Notes: a model not told the origin generated them from the letters alone. Numbered from the stretch's first letter, positions 45,141 through 56,760 are shown. The stretch: DNA of 64,000 nucleotides from Phialocephala subalpina (GCA_900073065.1 FJOG01000012.1:1263253-1327252), one strand, 5' to 3'. Program-made: numbers and translations.

Positions 45141-46209
45141 ATATGATAAAAGTTTTAATTATTTTTAGTTTTGGTGTCGTACGAATTCCTGCAGCCCCTG
45201 GTGGACTTGGGGGATTTCGGTGTTCTCGCTAATTTTGGTGGCATGCAACTAATAGTCCCCTGATTATAATTTTGCGATCCTTGTATGATTCCCCAAACCC
45301 GGATTCGGTTCCATGACTTGGTCCAAAGTTAGTTCAAAGAAGAATCCAATCCAGCGATCTTTCTCCTGCACGGCTCGGCACATGCCGATCGCACGTTCAA
45401 TCGGCGCCATCCTGATTGTCTTCGAGCAGAAGATTTGCCTGATGGAGGAGATGGATCGCCGATGTAGCGTTTTCTGGCCAGCTTGACTTCCAATGAAGCA
45501 GAGTCTGCTTCCAAAGCCCTGTTACTGGGAAGCCGGAGGGGATTCCGGATATATGAATCCAAGCAAAATGAAACTACATCAATTCCTGCCGGGTGCTGTG
45601 AATTTAATTGAAAAATCACTTTGACTCAGATTGTGAACGGAGGTTTCCCCAATATTTTCGCGGTCGTACTGGACAGCAAACTACATATGGAGTGTGTTCC
45701 ACGGCGGCCGCGCCTATAAGTGTAGCGGATTATGAAGCCATTCGCTCCATATTTTTTGCAGGATCATGCAGGCCAGGCATTTCATACCCGTGTCAAATCT
45801 GCCAATTACAATTTCTCGTAGCAAAAGCCCGGCCAGGTGTATTGATCGTCATAACCCAATCCCCAGCGTTGACAGGAGTTAGCCGACCCGCTATGCACCC
45901 CGCATTGCGCTTTGATATCCAATATGGGTTTCAAAACGCCACCTCCTGATAATCTTCTACGACCCTGACTCGCGCTGAGGCAAACTGGATTTTGGCTGAC
46001 ATTTGGAAATTGCTTTCGGCCGATTGCGATTTGCTGTAGCCCTTATTAGCGGCCAAGACAATGCCCACGAGGCACAAACCCAGTAGGACATCGTTACTCA
46101 CCTGGACTACTAAAGTGTGATGACTTCTCTCGCCCTGGATTCTGTTTCTCTTCTCTTCGGTCTGCATTATTCTTCCTCTACGGTCGTTCAGCTTTGATTT
46201 TCCCTCGCT
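45141..46209. other. intergenic region
   Basis: No supported gene. Frames at 45329-45619 (minus) and 45608-45949 (plus) have no recognisable features. The right end is the promoter of the seven-TM gene. Confidence 0.5.
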
Positions 46210-47683
46210 ATGGCGCAGATACCGGACATGGATATTGTATCCGTCTGCTTTGGGTTTTCATTAGGGTTCTTTGTTCTCACTATGTCGAAAGCTGCTCGTC
46301 AAACTATAGCCATTTATCAGAGGACTCACCGTCTGCTCAATCTCTACGCATGGATGGTCTGGACAGAAGGAATTGTCAATGTCATTATGGCTATAGTCTC
46401 CTGGTTGTATCTTCGTGGTAATATCCAAGGATCGTAAGTCCACTCTCATTCATAGACATATAAGCCAGATTGGACTAATCAATTGCACTAGGTTTGGCTT
46501 GTTCTTTGGTCTTGGTAAGATTAAAGATTCTTGAGTGCTTTGGCTTCATGTAACGCTGAACGATTTACGTGATTTAGTTACTTTATGGGTGCTTGAGGTA
46601 TGTAGCTTCTCAAATCAAAAACGCGATTGCAGGATATTAATCGCAATACAGACCCAATGTTTGATTCAAATCATCGCCAACCGCGTCGGCCTCATTATGG
46701 TTGACAAGAGAAAAGCCAGAAACTTGAAATGGATTTTATTTGTCCTCGTTAGTCTTATCAATATTTCAGTCTACTGTATTTGGGTTCCAGCCCGCATGGA
46801 GGTTTCGGAAACCTTTGTCCATGTCAACGACATATGGGATCGGCTTGAAAAGGTCCTCTATCTCTTCATCGACGGCGCTCTCAATGGATACTTCCTCTAC
46901 CTGGTCCGATCCAAATTGATCTCGCGTGGCCTCACCAAGTACAAGCCACTTTTCAACTTTAATGCTGTCATTGTGTGTGTGTCCCTTTCTATGGACGTAA
47001 GTTATCAGACCAGAACCTAGCTCAGCTCTCAATAACCGGGCCATCAGATCCTAATCATCTGTATGATGTCTCTGCCAAACACCTTCATGTACGTTCCACC
47101 TTACTCAAACATCCTCTTGCAGTTCACTAACCCACGTCTCAGCTACGTCCAATTCCATCCGCTAGCATACGTCGTCAAACTCAACATTGAACTATCAATG
47201 GCCGACCTCATCTCTAAGATTGTTCGCAACCAGGACCGTGTCGATAATCCAGATTCGAACAGCCAACCTACCGAGCTCACATCGAACCCACGTAACTGCC
47301 AATCCGACTTAAAGAGAGGCACCTTCTCTTTTTCAAACAGCCAACCTACCGAGCTCGCATCGAACCCACGTAACTGCCAATCCGACTTAAAGAGAGGCAC
47401 CTTCTCTTTTTCAAACAGCCAACCTACCGAGCTCCCATCGAACCCACGTAACTGCCAATCCGACTTAAAGAGGGACACCTTCTCTTTTTCAAACAGACCT
47501 GCACAGGTCTCGCACGTCTATGCCGGCAAGGCGTCATCCGACGGCTACCCCGACGAACGCGACATCGGCACCCACAATACAGGCGAAGGGATTCTGAAGA
47601 CCATTGCCACAGTGATAGAAACGGCGGACAATGGAGACGGGGAGAGCGTGAATAGTTCCACGAGGCAGCTTAATGTGTGCTGA
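46210..47683 (+). CDS. seven-TM membrane protein with tandem-repeat tail
   Basis: Six exons: 46210-46433, 46492-46514, 46578-46597, 46652-46996, 47048-47088 and 47143-47683, totalling 1194 nt and 397 aa. The two tiny exons (23 and 20 nt) are supported by the continuous TM segment SFGLFFGLVTLWVLETQCLI that they create. About seven TM segments are visible, including IVSVCFGFSLGFFVLTM, YAWMVWTEGIVNVIMAIVSW, LKWILFVLVSLINISVYCIW and VLYLFIDGALNGYFLYLV. The topology resembles fungal rhodopsin/GPCR-like integral membrane proteins. I cannot assign a ligand or a named family. The cytosolic tail holds three 26-residue repeats (aa 257-334), then an acidic Ser/Thr/Asp-rich end. Confidence 0.85.
47258..47491 (+). 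repeat. 78-bp x3 coding minisatellite
   Basis: Three almost identical 78-bp units in frame within the last exon of the seven-TM gene. Each encodes NSQPTEL-x-SNPRNCQSDLK followed by R-(G/D)-TFSFS. Only a few base differences separate the units, so copy number probably varies between strains. Confidence 0.95.
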
Positions 47684-48790
47684 CGTGTGTAACGTATTTG
47701 CATTTGGGAATTGAATTTGGTTCGAAAAGGGCGCAGGGGCTGGAGCGGTGATTTCTCGGTTAGGAATAAGTCAAGGCTGTTCTCCTGTCAATTGAGGGCT
47801 CATCGGTGGAGAGGTGGTTAATGCACTGATAAAGACGTCGTATGTTGGCATGAAGTCACATCATCGATTGCGCATTGTTTCATTAAATGTTCTGGCCTGA
47901 ACGGGATGAACCGGTGAATGCACTTTATTAGGGAGACATTCCCACTTAGCTAGAATGGCAGATTAGACGTCAATGCCATTCCTTTTGCCCTCACTACTTC
48001 ACCAACTGATAGTGATGAATGGATCACGAAGGGCTCCGTATGTTTTCTCACTGATCCCAAATATCGATCTTGAGCTAATGATCCTCTAGCATACAGATAT
48101 CGAGTCAGGAACCAAATCCCAGGCAGTTGGTCCTTATTATCCCGAAACCTATTCTATGCAAGACCTGTCCAGTCCAGCCTTTCGCAGTTCCCACACAGTT
48201 TTTCAATATTGCGACTACACATCGGTTGAGGTGGATCCCAGTTCAAAGCAATTTCATCTGTAGGCAGTATTCCTCCTACGTACGGATCACGGTGTCTTGT
48301 TCTTCTTGGGTGCTGCATCATACGTTCTCTTGGGGGGCATGCAAAGTGTGTCTATATGTGTAGGGGAGCGAAGATGACGACTCTTTGATGCTCTTGTACT
48401 TTGCTGTAGTTGTTGGATATCTCCATGGAAAAGGTATACTGGTGCTAAAGTTTAATCTACAAATGTCTAGTCATGGCATGCTGTCCACTATCGAGTTGTT
48501 TCTATATCCGGGAATATTAAGACTTGCAACATGATTCAAATCTTAAAACAGGTTCACTTCATAGGTTCACGTCAAGATAATTGGTACAGCGGTAGTTTTG
48601 GCTGAAATTGCTTTCATTTTTTCTCCTTGGTGACTTGAGGTACGCTCAAGGGTTGCTATCTATCCAAATCATGACTTCTTTGATGCCCTCACGCACGATT
48701 TTGCGTCACAAGGCTAAGTCATGTCCAAGTCTCAAATCCTCCAGTGTCAGTGACATTCAGTGACATCTCAAGATCCCCCCGGTAATTAAC
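47684..48790. other. intergenic region
   Basis: 3' flanks of two convergent genes. No gene, repeat or RNA feature seen. Confidence 0.5.
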
Positions 48791-49435
48791 CTAACCACCA
48801 ATGGGCAGCTCGTTTCCTCGGCCTGAGCGGGCAGATTGCAGGAAGTGCTGGCCAGTACCTTCCCATACCCAGGCAATGACTGCACTTCCTGGAATGTTGT
48901 ATTGTCGCCCAGCAAAGCCAAACATTCGATTGAAGGACTTACGAACGAAGTCCTCCTGCAGATCGGGACAATTATGGACTGTAGTGATCTTAATCACGGA
49001 TCCTTGGCCGCCGACAATGAGGGCTTGGGTAATTGATCGCCACTTGAGTCCACCGTTCGGTCTTTGAAAGTCCATGGTGAGACTTTCAAAGTTGTTCTTT
49101 AGTTTGGTCATTGCTGAGTCCAGGTTCAAGGGGGCTACTGCGCCTGACATTGTGCCAGCCAGTGCTGGATTTCCAGAGCCTTCCCACATCACGGTGATAT
49201 GACGGAGCTCCATGAGACGATCCATTGGCATTCTGCGAAAGACTGCCTGGTTCTGAATGGTTACGACGTAGTTCACTTTTCTGAACACCTGGTTCAGCTC
49301 TTCCTGGAGGAAGTGGTTGCCAGACAACAGCAGAGCAGGTGGGAGAAGCGTCGGCTGGAGATCAAGCTGATGCTCCCAGATTTGCTCTCGGAGCTCTCGG
49401 GGGAGATCCTGGACGCTGTTGGTATTTTTCTGCAT
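48791..49435 (-). CDS. LPxxL (2EXR/F-box-like) hypothetical protein, family member 1
   Basis: Single exon, 214 aa. The N-terminal DLPRELREQIWEHQLDL resembles the opening of fungal 2EXR or F-box-like proteins. The conserved core has NYVVTIQNQAVFRRM, LMELRHITVMWEG and NNFESLTMDF. The same order of motifs recurs in two damaged copies nearby (50639-51264 plus, 54859-55691 minus), making a local family. There is no signal peptide, TM segment or catalytic motif. The function is unknown; an adaptor role is only a guess from the LPxxL start. Confidence 0.75.
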   Translation of the reverse strand: MQKNTNSVQDLPRELREQIWEHQLDLQPTLLPPALLLSGNHFLQEELNQVFRKVNYVVTIQNQAVFRRMPMDRLMELRHITVMWEGSGNPALAGTMSGAVAPLNLDSAMTKLKNNFESLTMDFQRPNGGLKWRSITQALIVGGQGSVIKITTVHNCPDLQEDFVRKSFNRMFGFAGRQYNIPGSAVIAWVWEGTGQHFLQSARSGRGNELPIGG

Positions 49436-50638
49436 TGTGATGCTGCGATGCAGGATGTGGCGTCGAGAAGTGTGTGTTTGTTGATGGATGATTGAAGCAA
49501 ATGGTTGAGAGGCCTAGAGGGCTATATAATTTTTCAAAGCTTCTGTTCCGAGAAAATTTCGTACTGTTCGCAGATTTTGCAGCAGAACAGTCTCGATATT
49601 TTTGTTCTACAGTCCAGGTCTTCCTGCTTGTTCATCTGAAGCTCAGAACAATATGATCGTTGTTGTTCATTTCCCCGAACAGCGTTTACGCATCTGTAAC
49701 AATCGAATATTAGATGCCTACGATGTTCTGAAGCTCTTAGCCACGGAATTTCTTGGCATTTTCTCGTAACTGGGAACATCCTTTGCGGAAATCATACTAT
49801 GTGGGTGTCGGCTGTACTTTAGCCTATCCACCTTAACTGTTGTGGTAATGGTGGATCATTTAAACAATGAACGCGTGGCTGGAAAGCTGGAACACACTTT
49901 GGTGGGCTACTTTTCTGATTGAAGATATACTCCAAAGAATCAGTTGAGAGAGAAGGTTGAGGGGTCGACCAAGATCCTAGTTGGTGATTTCCCAGAACAA
50001 TGAAAAACAGTTCTCTTTGTTTGCGTCCAGGAAGGAATTCTGTTTATTATGGTATCAGCCAATGGGATCTCTTGTTCTTTGCTCTCGCTTGCTGAGCCTG
50101 TGACCGCAAGTTCCGAGCATTGGGGAGGTACCTCCGAACTTTTCCAACTGCTAAGGAGTATTGACCGTTGGTGATAAGCAAAAGGCTAAGATGTGTGGAT
50201 ACTCTTTGATCAGTACTACACTGTCTACTTGTTCCTTAACAGCGCTTTAAATGTCCCAGCCTTACCCGGACTTTCTAGTTGGCAAGTTCACATGAGCAAA
50301 ACAGGTTCTGAAGGCGATTCTATTAGCTATGGTGCATTAGAAGGTGAATTGATTATGTTTTTTGTATTGGTTTGTTTTTGTTTGTTTTGCCGCTAGCCAG
50401 CCGCCATACCTCGTAATACCCTCAACGAATGCCGCCTGTCGATAGGATAGCTCAACCCGTTGACACCTCCAATCGACAACTCGATACCTGAAGAGCGACT
50501 TAGAACGCCCCGAGCCATGGAGGACAATTGAAAGATGTAAGTGAAACTCTCCCACAGATAGCGCGTGCGTTGTCTTTGCACCGCCTTCCAAAGACTATCT
50601 TCCCCGCATAACTGGCATTTGAAACTGACGCGGACTAG
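49436..50638. other. intergenic region with remnants of family member 2 N-terminus
   Basis: No intact gene. The last 120 bases before 50638 (HRLPKTIF-like reading) may be the decayed first exon of the neighbouring family member. Nothing else is supported. Confidence 0.4.
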
Positions 50639-51264
50639 AATCGATCTACGTGACAAACGTTGCCCCACCGAAGTTAGGCTGAGATCGAACTATGTCCTGA
50701 CCACCCGCAACCAATCCAAATTCAAGAAACTCAAGGTGGCGGAGCTGATGAAGATCCGTCATTTGACAATGATCTACGAAGGAAATGGGTAAGCTCCCCA
50801 CGAACTGCATGCATGCTAGAAGCTCGGATTTCCTAGTCGCGCATGGCCTTCTCGATTGTCCTGTCAAGGCTGGGACATTGAAAGCGCTGCTATTATGACC
50901 ATATCCAAAGCTGCTAACTTGAATTGGTTCTACCTCGGAGAAAGACTGGATCAACCTCAGGGGCAACAAGGTCACTGGCATCAACAACCTCGAGACAATC
51001 ACCATCGATGTCAGCGGCGACTATAGTAGAGTTTGTGAAGCTGATGGTGGCGATATGCGAGTATTATTCAGGGGAGAGCTGAAGTGGATGGTACACGCAT
51101 CTGTCTCTGGTACCTGGAAGATGTCGGTAGTATTCCGGGATATTCAACCAACGAGAGAGGTGGAGTTGACTCTTAGCCGCATGTCACTATTATATGGGTT
51201 TGCCCCTCCAAAGAGTGTACCGAGGAACAATATGGTGATAAGAGGGTTTTCGCTTCGGAGGTAG
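50639..51264 (+). pseudogene. LPxxL-family member 2, probably decayed
   Basis: A first block after an acceptor at 50638 reads RSNYVLTTRNQSKFKKLKVA and LMKIRHLTMIYEGNG, closely matching the NYVVTIQNQ / LMELRHITVMWEG core of member 1. A donor at 50789 follows. The last block reads NNLETITIDVSGDYSRVCEA, KWMVHASVSGTWKMSVVFRD and ends FSLRR-stop at 51264, paralleling NNFESLTMDF onward. The linking stretch (about 50845-50960) does not stay in one frame, and no proper LPxxL start exon is found upstream. I favour a damaged copy over a working gene. Confidence 0.55.
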
Positions 51265-51635
51265 AAGCTGGAAAAAGGCTCATTGCCATGCCTAAGATAT
51301 CGATTCCCATATAGACATGACCTAGCTGGCAATGAGGGTTCGGCAAGGGAAGTCCGGTGGACGGAGGGAAATTCTCGCGGATTGACTGCAGAGGTTAAGA
51401 GTCCTTGCGGCGACATGGTCATTGCGGCCTCTTCATAGTCATGGAATGAAGAACCTGGTACTGCAAGTCGACGTTTTCTGTGTCCCATCGTTTCCTGAGC
51501 ATTTCAAGTCATCCTCAACGAGTGGAATGACTTTGACCGATCCTCCCCAACGCCGGAGAAATCGATCTTGCAATTGCTGCAGGCGCTATTCAGCCTTGTC
51601 AAGCAGCGATTTATCTCCTCACGACAAGTCTAGAC
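51265..51635. other. spacer
   Basis: 371 bp between the 3' ends of family member 2 and the convergent regulator. Nothing seen. Confidence 0.5.
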
Positions 51636-53182
51636 TCAAGCAACGAATGCGTAGCTTCCCAACATAGCATAAATCTTCCAAGGGTCCACATTCCATCCAA
51701 GCTCTAATGTCCGGCCAACGAGCCCAGCGTTACGAATATCAAAGTGAATTCCCATATGCTGCAGCTGCTTAACGATCCACAATTTCATGTCCACTGAGGT
51801 ATACTTCGATCGTCCAACAATATAGAGAGGGAAGATGAGTGTGTAGCAATCCAGTTTCTCTGCAGGAGTGTGAGCATGGGTCGTCTTCCGGTGGATGATA
51901 TCGACATTGGGACTCGGTTGCTTCCAAGCTGGCTGACAGTGGCATTCAAGGTATTGTGATACAGAAGCACAAATCTCCTCTGACAAAGCTTCAATGTTTG
52001 CTTTTGCCATCGTTACTAGCATCGAGTTGCTACTGGCTGTCTTGAATCCTCCGGATGAAGACGTGCAATATTCGAGAACAGGCTCATTGAGAAGAATCCT
52101 GACCAAGCGACAAACATTCCATGTTTGAGTGACCTGGCGATCCGGGTATTTGTCGATACGACTTTCCCAGACGGTCTCAAAGTTTGTTGTACTAGCGTGT
52201 GTCGTTTCATACCTCCACTCTGGAGGCATTTCGAAAGTTAGTGTTCGAAGTCTCGAGTCGAGTTCTATGCCAAGATAGATCTGCTCCTCCAAAGCCATGT
52301 CACCCCGACTAACATGACTCCGAAGATTTGCATAGCAGACCATTACGTCAGAAAGCCGCCATTTCGGGTCATTGGCATTCAGGCGTTCCCCGCAATAGGC
52401 TCTTACTTCGATCAAATGTTGCGGCACTTCTGCTTCACTGGCTACGCAGCTTATGAGTAGATTCGTGCTCAGCCGAGCCAGTACTCTCAATTCCCAGGGC
52501 TCCTGAAATGTCCTCAATCCTCGAAGTTTGACAAGAGTAAGCGCGCCGTTGACATGGCTAGTCCAAGACTGATCGTAGCCTTGAGGTTCGAAGTTTGTAA
52601 TCTTCTCGTACAGATCTAGTAATAGAGACGAGAGTAGGGCTGTCTCATCGGTAGCAGATATTTGGCATTGGAGGGTTTTATTCATTTGTCTGAGAGCAGA
52701 AATGTATCGTTCCCTTGCAAGAGCCATTGCTGCCCCCGAGTACACCTGGTGCGACAAGTACGCCAGGCTAACGGCATCGATACTTAATCTCAGATGATTT
52801 GGCATACCCGAGTGGTTAGAGAACTGCTTCAGGAAGTCCCATGATTTCAACGTCCCAGTCACATAATTCAGAAAGAATGCATTTCGTGCCTGGACTTCGA
52901 GCCCAAGTGGGAGAGATCGTGGCACGGCAACGGGCGGGCTCCGCTTGACGATGGCTTTACGCTTTACTTCATTACTTTCGTTCCGGATCCGAAGCCTCTG
53001 CGTGTCTCTATAGCCTGAGCAGGGCATCTGGGCTCGAATACATGGGCCGCAAGAGGGGGTCCGGAAATCGCACTTTAATCGATTACTCATCTTGCAGAGA
53101 TAGGAGATATGAATGGCCTTACCTTTAACCTCCGATCTCGACATCTTTGACAGGCTTTTGAGGGTCGTCCGCAGAATACCAT
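51636..53182 (-). CDS. Zn2Cys6 transcription factor (DUF3468-type body)
   Basis: Exon 1 (53123-53182) encodes MVFCGRPSKACQRCRDRRLK. A 50-nt intron (53073-53122) is followed by exon 2 (51636-53072) opening CDFRTPSCGPCIRAQMPCSG. Together they complete a zinc cluster with Cys 11, 14, 21, 28, 31 and 38, and the intron sits right before Cys21. Total 1497 nt, 498 aa. The body has the family's middle-homology features (LYEKITNFEPQGYDQSWTSH, GALTLVKLRGLRTF). A long contiguous frame over the intron exists (start near 53276), but it destroys the cluster, so I reject it. It is divergent from an SDR gene across 504 bp containing CCG/CGG palindromes, so it may control the SDR and itself. Confidence 0.92.
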
Positions 53183-53686
53183 GTTGCGTTGGTAGGCAGT
53201 GTTGTGGATGGAGAAGAGAGAAGGATGTCTGAGGGCGATGCGTTACGTGATGCAGGCGGCGTTGCTCGGTAAGCAATGATTGGCCTCATAGACGGGGGTT
53301 TCGCTACTGGCGCTATTCCTTTCGTGGCATGCATTTCGACGCTAGCTACTTCGAGACACCCGTCGACGGTGAATGGGTGATATTGCCTGTCCCTGCATTG
53401 AAATTGTGACATGTTGCTACTGGATTTGAGCCTTAGATCAGATATGAACCATCATGATACATACTCAAGGTGGCTTTGTTTCCCTTCAAAGCCCATATCA
53501 CTTTATATCCGTCCCGGACGATTGGTATGTCCGTCGAGACACCGGAACTTCGATATATATATAACGCGACTTCCCTCCTAGTGTGCTACAATTTTCAGTG
53601 AATCAATCACAACATCTTTAATGAGGAAGCTGTTCTTCTTGCCTAACACGAACTATCTTCCGTCTTGTATTTTCCAATATCTCGAG
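53183..53686. promoter_or_regulatory. divergent TF/SDR promoter with CCG..CGG sites and TATA
   Basis: Contains CCG-N3-CGG at 53509-53517 and CCG-N9-CGG at 53531-53545. These are everted or inverted CGG triplets of the kind bound by Zn2Cys6 dimers. A TATATATATAAC stretch at about 53553-53565 lies roughly 120 bp before the SDR ATG. Binding by the neighbouring regulator is an inference from arrangement. Confidence 0.55.
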
Positions 53687-54627
53687 ATGGCCTTCCCATA
53701 CAAACACGTCTTGCTCATCGGAGCAACAGCAGGAATCGGAAAAGGGATGGCAGATCTATTGATTGATTCAGGGATCAAAATTACCGCTGTAGGAAGAAGA
53801 CAGGACAGAATTAACGAGTTCATCAAACAGCACGGAGAGGCCAAAGCGAGTGGTGCAGCATTTGATATTGCTGATTACAAGAAAGCACCGCAATTCGCTG
53901 CTGAGTAAGTCTCACCTTTCGTGATGCTCAGGGAAAGGGCTGATAGGATCTTCATAGGGTCATGGGGAAGTTCCCAGACGTAGATTGCCTCTTTCTTAAC
54001 GCCGGAATTCAGCGAAAATACGATCTTGCTGAATTCGAGAAAGTCGACTTGGACGAGTGGAACTATGAGATGACCGTCAACTATACGAGCTTGGTGGCTC
54101 TGACCCAGGCTTTCATGCCATACTTGAAGAAGCAAAGACAGGCCAGTATTGTTTTGTAAGTCTAAACAATCTCTGGTCAAGTGCTATTCTGACCGAGTGC
54201 TACTAGTACTGGAGCGAACCTTGCATTTGTTCCAGCTGCGACTCTTCCGAACTATTGTGCATCAAAGACAGCGCTCAATATCTTCGCAATGTGCTTGCGT
54301 GAGCAACTCAAAGTCGCCGAATCTCGCTTGAAAATCATCGAGATCTTGCCCGGTCCGGTACAAAGTAAATCGCAGTACACTCACAAGAAGTAGGAGATTT
54401 GCTGACATTATCTAGCCGAGCTCCACGAATACATGGGCAAAGCGGGCTCCAATGTCGGAATGCCGCTCAACGACTTCACGAAGCAGGTCATGGAAGGGTT
54501 GAATGCAGGTCATGATCAGATCATCGTCGGACTTATCTTGGATCCCACCATATTCAACGAGCTCGTGGACAAGAGAAGGACTCTGTTCGAGAATGTTGCG
54601 AGCATGATGCGGAAGAGGGCTGCCTAG
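53687..54627 (+). CDS. short-chain dehydrogenase/reductase
   Basis: NAD(P)-dependent oxidoreductase of the classical SDR fold. Four exons: 53687-53904, 53958-54155, 54207-54364 and 54416-54627, totalling 786 nt and 261 aa. The nucleotide-binding GATAGIGKG starts at residue 12, LNAGIQ supplies the NAG motif, and the catalytic pair is Tyr155 and Lys159 in YCASK. The proline/glycine after strand six is in EILPGPVQTEL, formed across the last exon join. The start MAFPYKHVLLIG is chosen because it places the first strand at the usual position. The substrate is unknown. It is divergent from a Zn2Cys6 regulator. Confidence 0.93.
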
Positions 54628-54858
54628 GTTATATAGTACATCGTACCCCAAAAGAGATATGCACTCAGTCCTCACTAGAGCTAGAGATTTGTAAAAGTTG
54701 AATTACCGGCCACCTCACGCTTTTTTTTTTCATGGCCACGGTTTTCCTTCTAGTTTCAGACTTCAGTGGCAGATAGTGGGACATTTCCCAGCATTCCCTA
54801 CTGCAAATACTACAGTACACAACGAAGTATGATTCAAAGAGTCCATATTTCTATCGTA

Positions 54859-55691
54859 TTAAACCAGAGTGCAAGGGTAATGATCTCCCAAGAACTCGGA
54901 ATGATACTTCAACTGTCGTATCGACTTCCCATTCTCCTTTGCCCAAGTAAATATCCTATTTCCAGCAATATCAACATAGCTGAGATAACCTTGTGGGCGC
55001 GTGCAGCAAGGACCATCTAGGTGATCATCATCACGCCTTATCCGGTTGACTTGGTTCAATCTCATGACAACGTCGATCTTTTTTACTCCGTATAGTGATG
55101 CACCAACGAGATAACTAAGCAGATCACCAAGATCCCTGCTTCGAAACCCTGTTGTTCCATTTTTTCGACATCGAGTTATATCAACTGTGATTGTCTCGAA
55201 GTTATTCATGATCCAGGATTTTTGTCGGACTTCATATTCAGCTTGGGTATGAACTCGTTGGGGCTGGATTTCCAGTAGTCAGCTCTATCCATCCTGGGAA
55301 CGGGAGGACGGAATTTTAAAGGCCTTAAAGCCTTTAATTCTTTGAACTTCACAACTTACACGTTCTCTTCAAAAACAAGAGTTAGATTTCGAAACCTGGG
55401 CATCTGCTTCAATAGCAGAGCTTTGAAAGCGTATTGACTCCTCTCCGTAAGCACGAAATTAAGTTCCTAGAAAGTTCGTTTGACTTCCTGATACAATTCT
55501 GGCTCTTTGGTAGAGCTGAAAGCAAGGAAGAGAGATGGAAGGCCAGTACCAGGTTGATGGGCAACCTCATGCCTGAAAATCAGGTGCCATACGTCCATTG
55601 GAAGGTCTTTGAGTGGGAATCTCGACAGGCATTAGCATACTCCCAACCACAAGTCAGCAGGGCAATCAATGTACCTTTGAGGGTCGTCCAT
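54859..55691 (-). pseudogene. LPxxL-family member 3 with a single premature stop
   Basis: Three exons fit perfectly: 55675-55691, 55362-55620 and 54859-55263, totalling 681 nt (226 aa). The short first exon MDDPQ-R joins to FPLKDLPMDVWHLIFRHEV, equivalent to DLPRELREQIWEH of member 1. ELNFVLTERSQYAFKALLLK and MPRFRNLTLVFEEN match its core, and MNNFETITVDI matches NNFESLTMDF. One TAG at 55465-55467 interrupts the frame just before ELNFVL. Everything else, including splice sites, is intact. It is either a very young pseudogene, an allele with a nonsense change, or a base error. Function unknown. Confidence 0.7.
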
Positions 55692-56265
55692 AATTGAAGT
55701 TCCAATGTTTTGTATGTGATGTTACCGATAATGCAGCGGTTTAGTTTTGGTTTTATATGCGAATGGACTTTGCTGGGACATTCACACACGCGAGATGAAC
55801 CAGAAAATGAGTCGAATAATTGGGATTAATTCGATGAGAAAGACTGTTTCATGACCGGAATCTCGACACCTCCCAACCACCAAGCTCACGTGATCTCACG
55901 CTGCCTTTGCTCAGGCTGGCTCAGGACCGGCTCAGCTTCGGCTCAGGTCTGCTCACCCATCTCACCAGACATAGTCAACTTTTAACGAGGGGGTCCAAAA
56001 ATGCCCCCTTCCCTAGTCTGGGGTCCCAAATTTGATCCCACTGTCCAGATGGTTATCATCCCGGCCTGCCTGCCTTCATGCATTGAGCCCTTTTCTGCGT
56101 CTTACTTCAGGGTGTTTTACGCTGTCCTCTGCGTTTTGCCTGGAGCTTCGTATTCTATAAATAAATGTTCTCTTCCTAGCTTCACCTTTTTTCTCTCCCA
56201 TCTTCTCACCTCTCTTCTCACATATCTCCTTATACAACTCTACACTCATATTCCCTCCCTAGAGG
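55692..56265. other. intergenic region with GGCTCAG microrepeats
   Basis: At about 55910-55950 the word GGCTCAG recurs four to five times with short spacers. No gene supported; the frame at 56001-56282 is not convincing. Confidence 0.5.
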
Positions 56266-56760
56266 CTTGGCATCGAACTTAGAAGAGAGTCGAGTAAAGA
56301 ACCAATTAATATCGCTGCTCTTTAGGGCAGCCGCTGCGATGTCATCCACGTAAATAAGTAGCTAGAGCTTACGCTCCGGGTGGATATATAAACAAGGGTC
56401 CGTGAGGTTCTGCTTGAATCCCATTTCCAGCAGTTCTTTCCTAAGTAGGAGGTTTTAGTCCCGTCCTGCATGCTTCAACCGTATAGGCTTCTTAGAGCAC
56501 GAAGGGCATGGTTCTTCTTAACTTGTACTCTATTAGGAGCCTTGAACCAGATTTCTTCCCTTGGGTGCGATTCTGTGAAGGCGTTCTTAATGTCGAAGGC
56601 CTCGCATTCCAAATCAAGCTTAGCCGCGAGCACAAAGAACATGCGAAGGGTATGGTTCTACTCGCATATGAAGCAAGCTGCAAACAGGGCAGAGATATCT
56701 TCTCTCTCTGGAACTTTGGGGTCGTGGTCGAATCGAGATTTCGATACGTCGAAGTAAATG
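56266..56760 (-). mobile_element. Ty1/copia reverse-transcriptase relic
   Basis: Minus-strand translation gives, with stops and frame changes, TLRMFFVLAAKLDLECEAFD, IKNAFTESHPREEIWFKAP, NHALRALRSLYG, and in another frame LLIYVDDIAAAALKSSDINW then FFTRLSSKFDAK. These are the ordered motifs of the copia-type RT, including the catalytic YVDD. TAG and TGA codons and at least one shift make it inactive. I see no LTRs, integrase or gag nearby, so only the RT core survives. Confidence 0.85.

Noticed and set aside
45183..45197. 15-base match to a common cloning-vector polylinker (EcoRI-PstI part)
   Set aside because: The match ends abruptly, no further vector sequence follows on either side, and flanks look fungal. 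Probably coincidence, though a contamination screen would settle it.
53183..53276. Longer contiguous frame upstream of the Zn2Cys6 gene at 51636
   Set aside because: It reads through the intron and destroys the zinc cluster that the spliced MVFCGRPSK start completes.
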